Of a stretch of 64,000 bases of DNA, positions 34,913 through 43,705 are shown piece by piece; within the stretch, counting starts at the first letter, position 1; each line of letters starts with the position of its first letter. Under the pieces are notes generated by a model that was not told where the DNA came from, ran no database searches, and saw only the letters and a program-made list of their open reading frames with translations. Position numbers and translations under genes: made by a program. Location of the stretch: positions 3,844,001 through 3,908,000 of the forward strand of contig NZ_JABUQZ010000001.1 of the NCBI RefSeq assembly GCF_013342145.1, read 5' to 3'. The DNA is from Haloterrigena gelatinilytica (GTDB lineage Archaea; Halobacteriota; Halobacteria; Halobacteriales; Natrialbaceae).

Positions 34913-35164
34913 ATGGAACGTAACACTGCTCGAGATCGATACGTCCCGCGGTCGACGTGGACGGCGGCGAGTTGCGAGACGCTCTCGGCGCTGACGACCG
35001 TCCTCGCCCTCGCGTTCGCGGCGTCGCTGCTGACCGCGTCGATCGGCGCCCCCGAAGACGTCGTCACGATCGCGGTCGCGACCGTTGGGATCGTCGCCGT
35101 CGGACTCGCACTCACGCGCCTGTTCACCGCCCTCGAGGCAAACGGTCTCCCGGTCCTCGAGTAA
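34913..35164 (+). CDS. Small two-helix membrane protein
   Basis: An 83-residue protein: a basic start (MERNTARDRYVPRSTW), then two membrane helices, about residues 24-45 (LSALTTVLALAFAASLLTAS) and 50-72 (DVVTIAVATVGIVAVGLALTRLF), and a short tail. The start follows from the TATA box 27 bp upstream. No family or function recognised. It converges with the first FAD oxidase gene. Confidence 0.7.
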   Translation: MERNTARDRYVPRSTWTAASCETLSALTTVLALAFAASLLTASIGAPEDVVTIAVATVGIVAVGLALTRLFTALEANGLPVLE

Positions 35165-35275
35165 CCGTCGACGCTCGCCGCGTCGACGAGACGCCCGTGC
35201 TCGCCGACGCGGTGAACCGGCCATTCTCATCGACTCAGTGACGATCCGGAACCGCTACTGCCAGTCTCGCGTCCG

Positions 35276-36679
35276 TTACGCGGCCGGTTCCGGTTCGACG
35301 TTCTGGTTCATCCGGAACAGATTCTCCGGGTCGTACGTCGTCTTCACGTCGACCAGTCGGTCGTAGTTCTCCCCGTAGCCGAGGGTCTCCTCGCCCTCGC
35401 GCTCGCTGATGAAGTTCACGTAGACGCCGCCGGTCGCGTACGTCGCCATGGCGTCGAAGAACTCGCGGGACCAGGCGATGCACGCGTCGTCCATCGCGGG
35501 ATCCTCCCAGCGGGTGTGAACGTTCATCCCGTACTCCGCGTCGCGGTGCGGGAAGGCCGTCGCGTCCGTCGGCACTCGTCCCATCGCGCCGCCGATCTGT
35601 CCGAAGAAGATTTCGGACTGGGCCGTCGGCAGGTTCCGCGCGTACTCGACGACGGTATCGATCGCCTCGTCCGGGATCGTACTGAAGTTGTGTGACTTCC
35701 AGTAGTTTCGGGCCCCGTCGGTGAGCAGCGGATCGAACGCCCGTTGGAACTCGGCGTACCGGTGCGGGCCGACGCCGTCGGCGACCGGGTCGCCGTACTC
35801 CCGGATCGGGGCCAGCACCGCTTCGCCCTCGGCGATATCGCCGGCGTAGAACGGCACCACCACGATCACGTCCTCGCCGTGGATGTCCTCCGGCAGGAAC
35901 GGGAGCGGCGGCGCCTTGCGGAGGACGACCCAGACGGTCGACTCGTCCGGCGCGTCCGCGTTGAAGTCGCGCACGTGTCGGAGGACGTTCGGGGCGTCCG
36001 CGCCGCGGTAGACGACCATCCCGGCGAGCACCGCCGGACCGACTTCGTGGAGATCGAACTCGAAGGACGTGACGACGCCGAAGTTGCCGCCGCCGCCGCG
36101 GATCCCCCAGAAGAGATCCGGGTTCTCGTCCTCGCTCGCGCGGCGGAGTTCGCCGTCCGCCGTGACGACGTCGACCGATCGCAGGTTGTCCACGGTCATG
36201 CCGTACTTCCGAGTGAGCCAGCCGAAGCCGCCGCCCAGCGTCAGCCCGGCGACGCCGGTCGTCGAGTTGATTCCCAGCGGGGTCGCGAGGCCGAACGCTT
36301 GGGCCTCGTGGTCGAAATCGGCGAGCGTCGCACCGGGTTCGACTCGAGCCGTCTTGCGTTCGGGGGTGACGCGAACCGAACGCATCGCCGAGAGGTCGAG
36401 CATCAGACCGTCGTCGCAGACCGCGTTGCCGGCGATGTTGTGGCCGCCGCCGCGAATCGCGAGGCGCATCTCGTGTTCGCGGGCGAAATTCACCGTCGCG
36501 ATCACGTCCGACACGCCCATAGCGCGTACGATCGCCGCCGGCGACCGGTCGATCATCCCGTTCCAGATGGACCGGGCCTCGTCGTAGTTCGGATCCGCCG
36601 GTCGGAGCAGGTCGCCGCGAAGCTCCTCGCCGAATCCGTTTATTGCACCGTCGTCTACGGGTGTGGTTGTTACTGCCAT
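35276..36679 (-). CDS. FAD-linked oxidase (berberine bridge-like)
   Basis: A 467-residue flavoprotein of the p-cresol methylhydroxylase/BBE superfamily. H80 in AIRGGGHNIAG is the expected 8-alpha-histidyl FAD site. Further FAD-domain blocks: GATLADFDHEAQAFGLATPLGINSTTGVAGLTLGGGFGWL, VVTADGE and FWGIRGGGGNFGVVTSFEF. The C-terminal BBE domain ends YDRLVDVKTTYDPENLF. The second flavin-linking cysteine of bicovalent members is not seen. No signal peptide. It is paralogous to and divergent from the gene at 36899. Substrate unknown (sugars, alkaloids and aldehydes are oxidised in the family). Confidence 0.92.
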   Translation of the reverse strand: MAVTTTPVDDGAINGFGEELRGDLLRPADPNYDEARSIWNGMIDRSPAAIVRAMGVSDVIATVNFAREHEMRLAIRGGGHNIAGNAVCDDGLMLDLSAMRSVRVTPERKTARVEPGATLADFDHEAQAFGLATPLGINSTTGVAGLTLGGGFGWLTRKYGMTVDNLRSVDVVTADGELRRASEDENPDLFWGIRGGGGNFGVVTSFEFDLHEVGPAVLAGMVVYRGADAPNVLRHVRDFNADAPDESTVWVVLRKAPPLPFLPEDIHGEDVIVVVPFYAGDIAEGEAVLAPIREYGDPVADGVGPHRYAEFQRAFDPLLTDGARNYWKSHNFSTIPDEAIDTVVEYARNLPTAQSEIFFGQIGGAMGRVPTDATAFPHRDAEYGMNVHTRWEDPAMDDACIAWSREFFDAMATYATGGVYVNFISEREGEETLGYGENYDRLVDVKTTYDPENLFRMNQNVEPEPAA

Positions 36680-36866
36680 CGTCCCTCGCTAGAGATAGGT
36701 CGCCGACGACGATATAGGTTCCATAATAAATAACGATCAATGGCTACTATCGGGGCGCTCTCGAGTACAGCGTCGACCGATCGCTCCTCGAGCGCCGCCG
36801 TCGAGTTCCGGGTCGTCGCTCGCCCGTCATATCCGGCCGGGTGATCGTCGTGTAAACGACCAAACT

Positions 36867-36874
36867 AGTTTATC
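36867..36874 (+). promoter_or_regulatory. TATA-like box for the second FAD oxidase gene
   Basis: AGTTTATC, centred about 28 bp before the ATG at 36899. The 219-bp divergent region also holds an AT-rich patch at about 36711-36731 that could serve the opposite gene. Confidence 0.5.
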
Positions 36875-36898
36875 GCCGCTGACGACGTAGCATGTTCT

Positions 36899-38332
36899 AT
36901 GGGAACAGTACACAAGACACCCGGTGAGGAAGCGCTCTCGGACGTCCCGGGCAGCGCGGTTCGATCGTTCGAAGCCGGATTCGCCGGCGACGTGATTCTT
37001 CCGGCGCACCCGGAGTACGGCCGGGAACGGCAGGTCTGGAACGGCATGATCGACCGGTATCCGGCGATCGTCGCTCGCTGTACCGGCGTCGCCGACGTCG
37101 TCGCGACGGTGAACTTCGCTCGCGAGCACGAACTGCCGCTCGCGGTTCGGGGCGGCGGCCACAACGTCGCCGGGACGGCCGTCTGTGACGGCGGCATCGT
37201 CGTCGACCTGACGCCGATGAACGGCGTCCGCGTCGATCCCGAGGAGCGGACGGTCCGCGTCGAAGGCGGCGCGACGCTCGGCGACGTCGACCGCGAGACG
37301 CAACTGTTCGGCCTCGCGACGGCGCTGGGCGCCGTCTCGCAGACCGGGGTCGCCGGGCTGACGCTCAACGGCGGCTACGGCCACTTGAGCCGGCAGTACG
37401 GGCTGGCGCTGGACAACCTCCGTAGCGTCGACGTCGTGACCGCGGACGGGCGAGTTCGCACCGCCAGCGCCGACCGGAACGCGGACCTGTTCTGGGGGCT
37501 CCGCGGCGGCGGTGGCGCCCTCGGCGTCGTCACGTCCTTCGAGTTCGACTGCCACGAGGTCGGACCCGAGGTGGACGCGTTCTTCGTCTGGTTCCACGCC
37601 GACGACGCGGCCGCGGTGATGGATCGCTACCTCGAGTGGACCGCCGACGCGCCCCGCGAGGCGGGCGTGCTCGCCTTCGCCGCGCACGTCCCGGAACTCG
37701 AGGAGTTCCCCGAGGAGACGTGGGGCGAACCCGCGGTCGCCATGCTCGGCTCCTCCCGCGGCGACCGCGAGGACGCCGCCGACGTCTTCGAGCCGCTGCG
37801 AACGAGCGCGACGCCTACCGTCGATTTCAGCGGCCCGATGGCGTACGCCGATCTGCAGTCGATGCTCGACGAGGACTACCCCGACGGCCTCCGGTACTAC
37901 TGGAAGTCGATCTACCTCACCGACGTCACCGACGAGGTCGTCGAGATCATGCTCCGGTACAACGAGTCGACGCCGTCGGCGCTCTCGACGATCGACCTCT
38001 GGCACCTCGACGGCGCGGTCGGCGAGGTACCGCCGGACGCGACCGCGTTCCGGCACCGCGACAAGCCGTACATGCTCACCATCGAAGCGAACTGGGACGA
38101 CCCGGCCGGGGACGACGCGAACGTCGACTGGGCGCGGGCCGCCTTCGCCGAGGTCGAGCGACTGCCGGTCGCGTCCGGCCGATACGGCAACTTCCCGGGG
38201 CTGAACGAGGACCCCGTCGAACGGCGCTTCGGGGACAACTACGAGCGGCTGGTCGACCTCAAGACCGAGTACGATCCGACGAACCTGTTCGGAACGACCG
38301 GGACCGTCGCGCCGCGAACCGCGGCCGACTGA
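36899..38332 (+). CDS. FAD-linked oxidase (berberine bridge-like), paralogue
   Basis: A 477-residue protein clearly related to the divergent gene at 36679: shared text includes WNGMIDR, ATVNFAREHE, RGGGHN, DNLRSVDVVTADG and GVVTSFEFD. H88 is the FAD-linking histidine. The BBE domain ends YERLVDLKTEYDPTNLFGTT. The substrate-side residues differ (for example YYWKSIYLT against NYWKSHNFS), so the pair probably handles different substrates or forms heteromers. The head-to-head pair suggests a local inverted duplication, sharing one control region. Confidence 0.92.
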   Translation: MGTVHKTPGEEALSDVPGSAVRSFEAGFAGDVILPAHPEYGRERQVWNGMIDRYPAIVARCTGVADVVATVNFAREHELPLAVRGGGHNVAGTAVCDGGIVVDLTPMNGVRVDPEERTVRVEGGATLGDVDRETQLFGLATALGAVSQTGVAGLTLNGGYGHLSRQYGLALDNLRSVDVVTADGRVRTASADRNADLFWGLRGGGGALGVVTSFEFDCHEVGPEVDAFFVWFHADDAAAVMDRYLEWTADAPREAGVLAFAAHVPELEEFPEETWGEPAVAMLGSSRGDREDAADVFEPLRTSATPTVDFSGPMAYADLQSMLDEDYPDGLRYYWKSIYLTDVTDEVVEIMLRYNESTPSALSTIDLWHLDGAVGEVPPDATAFRHRDKPYMLTIEANWDDPAGDDANVDWARAAFAEVERLPVASGRYGNFPGLNEDPVERRFGDNYERLVDLKTEYDPTNLFGTTGTVAPRTAAD

Positions 38333-38384
38333 CGGTCCCGTTCTCCGCGATCGTCCGCGACTACATCGGCACTGGGAACCGGCG

Positions 38385-39812
38385 TCAGCTCGCTTCGGAC
38401 GCCGGCCGGTACCGCCGACTCACGACCTTCCAACGACCGCTGCGGAACAGCCAGTAGTTGATCCCGCCGGGGACGGCGGTCTCGAGCAGCAAGGCGAGGT
38501 AGAGGCCCGTAACATCGAGCGCGGTCACCAGCCCCAGCGCGGCCGCCGGCAGGGCGAAGGCGTAGCGGCCGACCAGCGAGGCGACGAACGGCCACCGCGT
38601 GTCGCCGGCGCCGAGCAGCGCGCCGGAGGCGGCGCCGTCGATTCCGTAGCCGATCGAACTGACGGCGCCGACCGCGACGAACGCGGCCGCCAGCGCGAGT
38701 TCGTCCGCGCCGACGAACAGGTCCGCGATCGGATCCGCGAAGACGACGACCAGCGCGGCGAGCCCGGTGTAACAGACCGCCGAGAGCCGAATGATCCCCC
38801 TGCCGTAGGCGCCGGCCGCGTCCTCGTCGTTCGCGCCGAGTCGCTGCCCGACCAGCGAACTCGCGGCCAGCGAGAGCCCCCAGTTGACGCTGTTGATCAG
38901 CGCGCGCACCCGCCGGCCGACCTCGAGGGCGGTGACGACTACCGGTCCGAAGGAGCCGGCCACCCACAGCAGCGGGAAGACGACGATCCCCTGGGCGAGC
39001 CGGCGGCCGATCTCCGGCGCGGAGATCTCGACGAGCTGGGCCAGCAGCGTCGGCTCGAGCCACGGCCCCGATCGCGTGAGCGGAACCGGGCTGGACTCCA
39101 TCCCGAGGACGCCGTAGGATCTGCCGACCATCCCCCACGCGAGGACGACCGTCACGAACCCCGTCGAGAGCGTCGTGCCGATCGCCGCCCCGGCGACGCC
39201 CGTCCCGAACCCGAAGATGAGCAGACCGCTGAGAACGATGTTGAGGACGGCGCCGCCGGCGCGGGCGACCATCTCCGTGAACGTGTCGCCGACGCCGGTG
39301 TAGGTGCGGCTGGCGATGAGGTTGAGCAGCTCGAACAGGACCGCCGGCGCGACGAAGGTCAGGTAGGTCGCGCCGTGGGCGATCGACTCCGGCTCGGCGT
39401 CGAACAGCCCGATCAGCGGGTCGGCGAAGCACAGAAACGCGGCCGCGAGCGGGAGCGCGATCCCGACGGCCAACAGGACGCTCTGGGTGACCACCAGCGA
39501 GGCGCGGCCGGTCTCCTCGCCGCCGTAGTTCTGCGAGACGAGGCTGACGGTGCCGCCCGCGAGCCCGAGCCCGAGCATCGTGACGATCTCCCAGAAGGCG
39601 AGCGCGTACGCCAGCCCCGCGGTGCCGGCCGTTCCGACGGCGACGCCGACCATCGCGAGGTCGGCCGTCTGCTTGGACATGATCGCGAAGCCGGTGACGA
39701 TCCGCGGCCACGCGAGGTCGACGGTCGGGCGGAACCGCTCGGCGTCGATGATTCCGCAGCGCTCGAGTGCGCTCGCGACGTACTCGAGCGCGGCAGTTTC
39801 CCGGCCCGTCAT
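38385..39812 (-). CDS. MATE family efflux transporter
   Basis: A 475-residue multidrug-and-toxin extrusion protein with 12 membrane helices after a 30-residue soluble start. Typical MATE text: RIVTGFAIMSKQTADLAMVGVAVGTAGTAGLAYA, LGLAGGTVSLVSQNYGGEETGRA, GVGDTFTEMVARAGGAVLNIVLS, and in the second half GLSLAASSLVGQRLGANDEDAA. These exporters use sodium or proton gradients. The gene converges with the second FAD oxidase gene, so co-regulation is not implied. Substrate unknown. Confidence 0.92.
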   Translation of the reverse strand: MTGRETAALEYVASALERCGIIDAERFRPTVDLAWPRIVTGFAIMSKQTADLAMVGVAVGTAGTAGLAYALAFWEIVTMLGLGLAGGTVSLVSQNYGGEETGRASLVVTQSVLLAVGIALPLAAAFLCFADPLIGLFDAEPESIAHGATYLTFVAPAVLFELLNLIASRTYTGVGDTFTEMVARAGGAVLNIVLSGLLIFGFGTGVAGAAIGTTLSTGFVTVVLAWGMVGRSYGVLGMESSPVPLTRSGPWLEPTLLAQLVEISAPEIGRRLAQGIVVFPLLWVAGSFGPVVVTALEVGRRVRALINSVNWGLSLAASSLVGQRLGANDEDAAGAYGRGIIRLSAVCYTGLAALVVVFADPIADLFVGADELALAAAFVAVGAVSSIGYGIDGAASGALLGAGDTRWPFVASLVGRYAFALPAAALGLVTALDVTGLYLALLLETAVPGGINYWLFRSGRWKVVSRRYRPASEAS

Positions 39813-39887
39813 CTACTGGGCGTTACCGGAGGGGAGCCTTCGGTCTGTCGGCTCCTGTTCGCTTCCCTTCTGACGATTCAATCGGTG

Positions 39888-39904
39888 TGCGGTGGCGCGC
39901 ACTG
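39888..39904 (-). repeat. End motif of the dispersed repeat (copy D remnant)
   Basis: Reverse complement reads CAGTGCGCGCCACCGCA, differing by one base from the end motif of copies A and B. It lies in the 150-bp gap between the MATE and geranylgeranyl-reductase-like genes. Only this end is recognisable, so it may be a remnant or a chance match. Confidence 0.4.
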
Positions 39905-39962
39905 AGTGAGTCGTCTCGAGCGACTCGAGAAAACCGCAAAACTACGGGAAAGGACCGACAAC

Positions 39963-41051
39963 TCACCGAAGCCGCGAGAGCACCGCCCGCAGGTGCGACG
40001 GCGAGACGAGCGACGTCGGCCGGTCCATGTGGACGCCGATCTCGCCCGAGAGGGCGCCCAGCCCGAGGTGTTGGACCGGCTCCGGCAGCGAGTAGGCCCG
40101 GCGGAGCCAGTGGCCGAGTCGCTGTTCCCGCTCCAAGTCCTCGCGCCAGGCGCGTTCGTAGGCCGCGAGCGTCGTCGGCCGATCGGGATCGATCTCGCGG
40201 ACGGCGTGGTCGGCGCTGGTCATGCTGTAGAGAATGCCGCCGCCGGTAAACGGCTTGGTCTGGGCGGCCGCGTCGCCGATCAGGAACGCCCGGCGGGACG
40301 TGACGCGATCGGGCGGCCCGATCGGAATCGCGCCCGAGCAGCGGTGGGAGACGTCGATCTCGTAGCCGTCGATCAACTCCTCGAAGTGCTTGGTGACCTG
40401 GACGCCCGGCGGCGCGGCCAGTCCGTACTCGACGCCGGCGTCGCCCCGCGGGATGCGCCACGCGAAGAACGTCGGCGCGGTGAGGTGGACGTCGACGAAG
40501 TCCTGGTGGTCCTCCTCGTCTGAGAACGCGAGGACGCCGTGGAGCAACTCCTCGGGCTCGGGCAGCCCGAGTTCGTCCCGAACGCGGGAGCGCGGGCCGT
40601 CGCAGCCGGCGACCATCTTCGCCTCGAACTCGACGGCGCCGTCGGGACCGCTGGCGACGACTTCGACGCGGTCGCGGTGCTCCGTGACGTCGGTCACGGT
40701 GTGTTCCTCGCGAACGTCCGCGCCCGCCTCGCGAGCGAGGTCGGCGAGGTGGCGGTCCAGTCCGACGCGGTCGATGACGTTCGAGGCGACCTCGCGCTTG
40801 TAGAAGGGGTAGGCGTCGCTTCGCGGCCCGCCGACGTGAAACCGCGCGCCGTAGATCTCGTTCTGGAACAGCTCCTCGCGGGCGCCTTCGCCCGCGAACT
40901 CCCAGATATCCGTGCTCACGTGGCCGGAACAGGCCAGCGGTTTCCCGATCCGCCCCTTCTCGAGGGCGAGCACGTCGTACCCCTCCTCGGCGGCCCGGCG
41001 GGCGAACCGCGCGCCCGGCGGACCGACGCCGACGACGACGAAATCGTACAT
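39963..41051 (-). CDS. Geranylgeranyl reductase family FAD protein
   Basis: A 362-residue flavoprotein. YDFVVVGVGPPGARFARRAAEEGYDVLALEKG is the Rossmann FAD site (residues 2-33); CSGHVS near residue 42 is the conserved cysteine loop of archaeal digeranylgeranylglycerophospholipid reductases; MVAGCDGPRSRVR and FLIGDAAAQTKPFTGGGILYSM are the second and third FAD regions. The family saturates isoprenoid chains of archaeal lipids or quinones. Haloarchaea have several paralogues and it is not certain which this is. A CTATTTA box at 41076-41082 lies 28 bp upstream of the ATG. Confidence 0.88.
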   Translation of the reverse strand: MYDFVVVGVGPPGARFARRAAEEGYDVLALEKGRIGKPLACSGHVSTDIWEFAGEGAREELFQNEIYGARFHVGGPRSDAYPFYKREVASNVIDRVGLDRHLADLAREAGADVREEHTVTDVTEHRDRVEVVASGPDGAVEFEAKMVAGCDGPRSRVRDELGLPEPEELLHGVLAFSDEEDHQDFVDVHLTAPTFFAWRIPRGDAGVEYGLAAPPGVQVTKHFEELIDGYEIDVSHRCSGAIPIGPPDRVTSRRAFLIGDAAAQTKPFTGGGILYSMTSADHAVREIDPDRPTTLAAYERAWREDLEREQRLGHWLRRAYSLPEPVQHLGLGALSGEIGVHMDRPTSLVSPSHLRAVLSRLR

Positions 41052-41075
41052 GTCCGGCACGTTCACGCCGGGCAG

Positions 41076-41082
41076 TAAATAG
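41076..41082 (-). promoter_or_regulatory. TATA-like box for the geranylgeranyl-reductase-like gene
   Basis: CTATTTA on the minus strand, centred about 28 bp before the ATG at 41051; leaderless spacing. Confidence 0.5.
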
Positions 41083-41174
41083 TTTCTCGAGATTCTCTCG
41101 ACGGCCAACGATCGACGGCGGTGACCGTTCGCTACCGGGTCACTTTCAAATAGGAGCTCGGAATCGTGGCTACT

Positions 41175-42038
41175 ATGAGCGGATTGTTGACATCCGACGA
41201 TACTACGCTGATCGACCTGAGCATCGGCCTCGAGGACGGCCCGCCGAGCGAACCGATGCCGCCGTCGATCGACGCGTTCGACCACGGGGCCGGCGCTCAA
41301 CGGCTCGCCGAGAACCTCCGGGAGCTGGGCCACGACGTCGACGCCGCGGACTTCCCCGAGGAAATGGGGCTCGCGTGGGAGGACCTCGAGGTCGTTCCGC
41401 ACGCCGGTACCCACCTCGACGCGCCGTGGCACTACGGCCCGGAAGTCGACGGCGAACCGGCGAAGACGATCGAGGAGATCCCGCTGGAGTGGTGTCGGGG
41501 GAACGCCGTCGTCCTCGACTTCCGCGAAAAGGACGCGGGCGAAGAGATCGGCGTCACCGACCTCGAGGCGGCCCTCGACGACCTGCACCACGACCTCTCG
41601 CCGGGCGAGATCGTCCTGATCCAGACCGGCGCCGACGAGCTGTGGGGCACGCCCGAGTACCTCACGCAGTTCCCCGGGATGAGCGCCGCGGGGACGACGT
41701 TCCTCGTCGAGCAGGGGGTGAAGGTGATCGGGACCGACGCCTACGGCTTCGACAAGCCGTTCGCCGAGATGGGGCGTCGGTACGTCGACTCCGGCGACGA
41801 GGGAGAGCTGTGGCCGGCCCACTTCGCCGGTCGCGAGGTCGAGTACTGCCAGATCGAGAAGATGGCGAACCTCGACGCGCTCCCGCGCGAGACGGATATC
41901 CCGATCGTCGCGTTCCCGATCAAGATCGAGAACGGCAGCGCGGGCTGGGTGCGGCCCGTCGCCTTCGTCGAGGCGGACGCGGACGGCGAACGCGAGGCCG
42001 ACGGCGACGCCACCGAGAGCGGAGGTGAGACGGCGTGA
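41175..42038 (+). CDS. Cyclase family protein (kynurenine formamidase-like)
   Basis: A 287-residue metal-dependent hydrolase of the PF04199 cyclase family. The zinc motif HAGTHLDAPWHY is near residues 76-87, with further ligands expected in the later AGTTFLVEQGVKVIGTDAYG section. The family includes arylformamidase of tryptophan breakdown and isatin hydrolase. A GTG three codons earlier is possible, but TTTCAAATAG at 41142-41151 sits about 28 bp before the ATG at 41175. The stop overlaps the FAH gene start by 4 bp (GTGA), so the two enzymes likely act in one degradation pathway. Confidence 0.87.
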   Translation: MSGLLTSDDTTLIDLSIGLEDGPPSEPMPPSIDAFDHGAGAQRLAENLRELGHDVDAADFPEEMGLAWEDLEVVPHAGTHLDAPWHYGPEVDGEPAKTIEEIPLEWCRGNAVVLDFREKDAGEEIGVTDLEAALDDLHHDLSPGEIVLIQTGADELWGTPEYLTQFPGMSAAGTTFLVEQGVKVIGTDAYGFDKPFAEMGRRYVDSGDEGELWPAHFAGREVEYCQIEKMANLDALPRETDIPIVAFPIKIENGSAGWVRPVAFVEADADGEREADGDATESGGETA

Positions 42039-43030
42039 AACTCGCCACCTTCGAGGTCGAGACCCCCGTCGGTCCCGTCGAGCGCATCGGGGCCGTCGCC
42101 GAAGCGACCGAGGACGAGGACGCGCCTGCGGGAACGGCGACGCTGGTCGACCTCACCGCCGCCTACGGCGCCGCCCTCGAGGCCGAGGGCGAACCCGCGC
42201 CCGCCGACCTCGCGCGCGCCCAGGTCCCGCCGGAGATGATCGCCTTCCTCGAGCGCGGCGATCGGGCGATCGAAGACGCCCGCGAGGCCCTCGAGTACGC
42301 GGCCGAGACCGACGCCGAGCGCGGCCCCGGCGGCGCGAAACTCCGGTACGAGCCCGACGAGTACGATCTGCTCGCGCCGCTTCCCCGCCCGAACTCGCTG
42401 CGGGACTTCATGGCCATCGAGGAGCACGTGCGGAACAGCATGGACGGCGAGATCCCCGACGTCTGGTACGAGCTGCCGGTCTACTACAAGGGCAACGCCG
42501 ACAGCGTGGTCGCGCCCGGCGAGACGATCCGGTGGCCCGACTACTCGTCGATCATGGACTACGAACTCGAGATCGCGGCCGTGATCGGAACGCGCGGTCG
42601 GGACATCGACGCCGAACACGCGGCGGAGCACATCGCCGGCTACACCGTCTTCAACGACTTCAGCGCCCGCGACATCCAGGGCGAGGAGATGGAGGGGCGA
42701 CTGGGTCCGGCGAAGGGGAAGGACTTCGCGAACGGTCTCGGTCCCTACATCGTGCCCGCGGACGATATCGACGTCCTCGAGGCGCCGATGACCGCCCGCG
42801 TCGACGGCGAGGTCTGGTCCGAGGGGACCGTCGACGAGATGTACCACTCCTTCGCGGACATCATCGAACACGTCTCGCAGTCCGAGACGCTGCATCCGGG
42901 CGACGTTATCGGCAGCGGCACCGTCGGCGAGGGCTGCGGGCTCGAACTGGGGACGTTCCTCGAGGATGGGGACACGGTCGAACTCGAGATCGAGGGAATC
43001 GGAACGCTCACGCACACGGTCGTCGAGTGA
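42035..43030 (+). CDS. Fumarylacetoacetate hydrolase family protein
   Basis: A 331-residue FAH-fold enzyme. PRPNSLRDFMAIEEHVRNS and WYELPVYYKGNADSVVAPGETIRWPDYSSIMDYELEIAAVIG contain the metal ligands and active site; GYTVFNDFSARDIQGEEMEGRLGPAKGKDFANGLGP follows, and the C-terminal GDVIGSGTVGEGCGLELG is typical. Members hydrolyse C-C bonds or decarboxylate acyl pyruvates in aromatic catabolism. GTG start inside the cyclase stop. The pair could form part of an aromatic or tryptophan breakdown route; no ring-opening dioxygenase is nearby. Confidence 0.9.
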   Translation: MKLATFEVETPVGPVERIGAVAEATEDEDAPAGTATLVDLTAAYGAALEAEGEPAPADLARAQVPPEMIAFLERGDRAIEDAREALEYAAETDAERGPGGAKLRYEPDEYDLLAPLPRPNSLRDFMAIEEHVRNSMDGEIPDVWYELPVYYKGNADSVVAPGETIRWPDYSSIMDYELEIAAVIGTRGRDIDAEHAAEHIAGYTVFNDFSARDIQGEEMEGRLGPAKGKDFANGLGPYIVPADDIDVLEAPMTARVDGEVWSEGTVDEMYHSFADIIEHVSQSETLHPGDVIGSGTVGEGCGLELGTFLEDGDTVELEIEGIGTLTHTVVE

Positions 43031-43120
43031 TCGGTGGCGACTATCGACCGACGGTTCGTTCCGCGCGTCGTGGTCTCGCCGACCGAAAACGGAACGCGGA
43101 ACGATCCGTCCCGGTTCGAG

Positions 43121-43588
43121 TCAGTTTCGGCTCGTTTCGATCGGGACGAACAGTTCGTCGCCCAGCACCGTCCGTTCGACCGAGAGCGCGCCGGGACCGC
43201 TCAGGACGAGGGCGATCGATACCAGCACCAGGACCATCGTGTACTCGATGCCGCCGTCCGACGCGGCGAATCCGTCCGGGAGGTGAACGAGCGTCATCGC
43301 GGCGAACGTGATCGCCGCGGACACCGCCGCCGCGTACCGCGTGAACAACCCGAGGAGTAACAGCACTCCACAGCCCACTTCGCCGAGCGCTACCAGCCAC
43401 GCGACGACCGTCGACACCGGAACGCCGAGCGACGCGAGCATTCCGGCGAAGTTGCCGATTCCGACCGCCTTCGGGCCGGCGGCGAATACCTTTCCGATAC
43501 CGGAGACGAGAAGGACGATACCGAGTGCGAGTCGGAGGACGACCGGGTTCCACTGTGCGCCGATGGATCGTGCTTTCTGACGGCTCAT
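43121..43588 (-). CDS. DoxX family membrane protein (short form)
   Basis: A 155-residue protein with four membrane helices and the DoxX opening LRLALGIVLLVSGIGKVFA. Later helices: VSTVVAWLVALGEVGCGVLLLLGLF and YAAAVSAAITFAAMTLVHL, then the C-terminal helix YTMVLVLVSIALVLSGPGALS. The ATG at 43588 was chosen because an AT-rich TAATAATTTTA lies 25-30 bp upstream and the helix starts soon after. It converges with the FAH gene. Function unknown. Confidence 0.85.
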   Translation of the reverse strand: MSRQKARSIGAQWNPVVLRLALGIVLLVSGIGKVFAAGPKAVGIGNFAGMLASLGVPVSTVVAWLVALGEVGCGVLLLLGLFTRYAAAVSAAITFAAMTLVHLPDGFAASDGGIEYTMVLVLVSIALVLSGPGALSVERTVLGDELFVPIETSRN

Positions 43589-43705
43589 ACACTGTGCAGG
43601 CCCCACGACTCGGCGTAATAATTTTACGGACGAAACTATGACGAAAGATGTTGTTTATCTCGGCCGACGATCGGCGACTGCGCGCTCCTCGAGGCTATCG
43701 GACGC

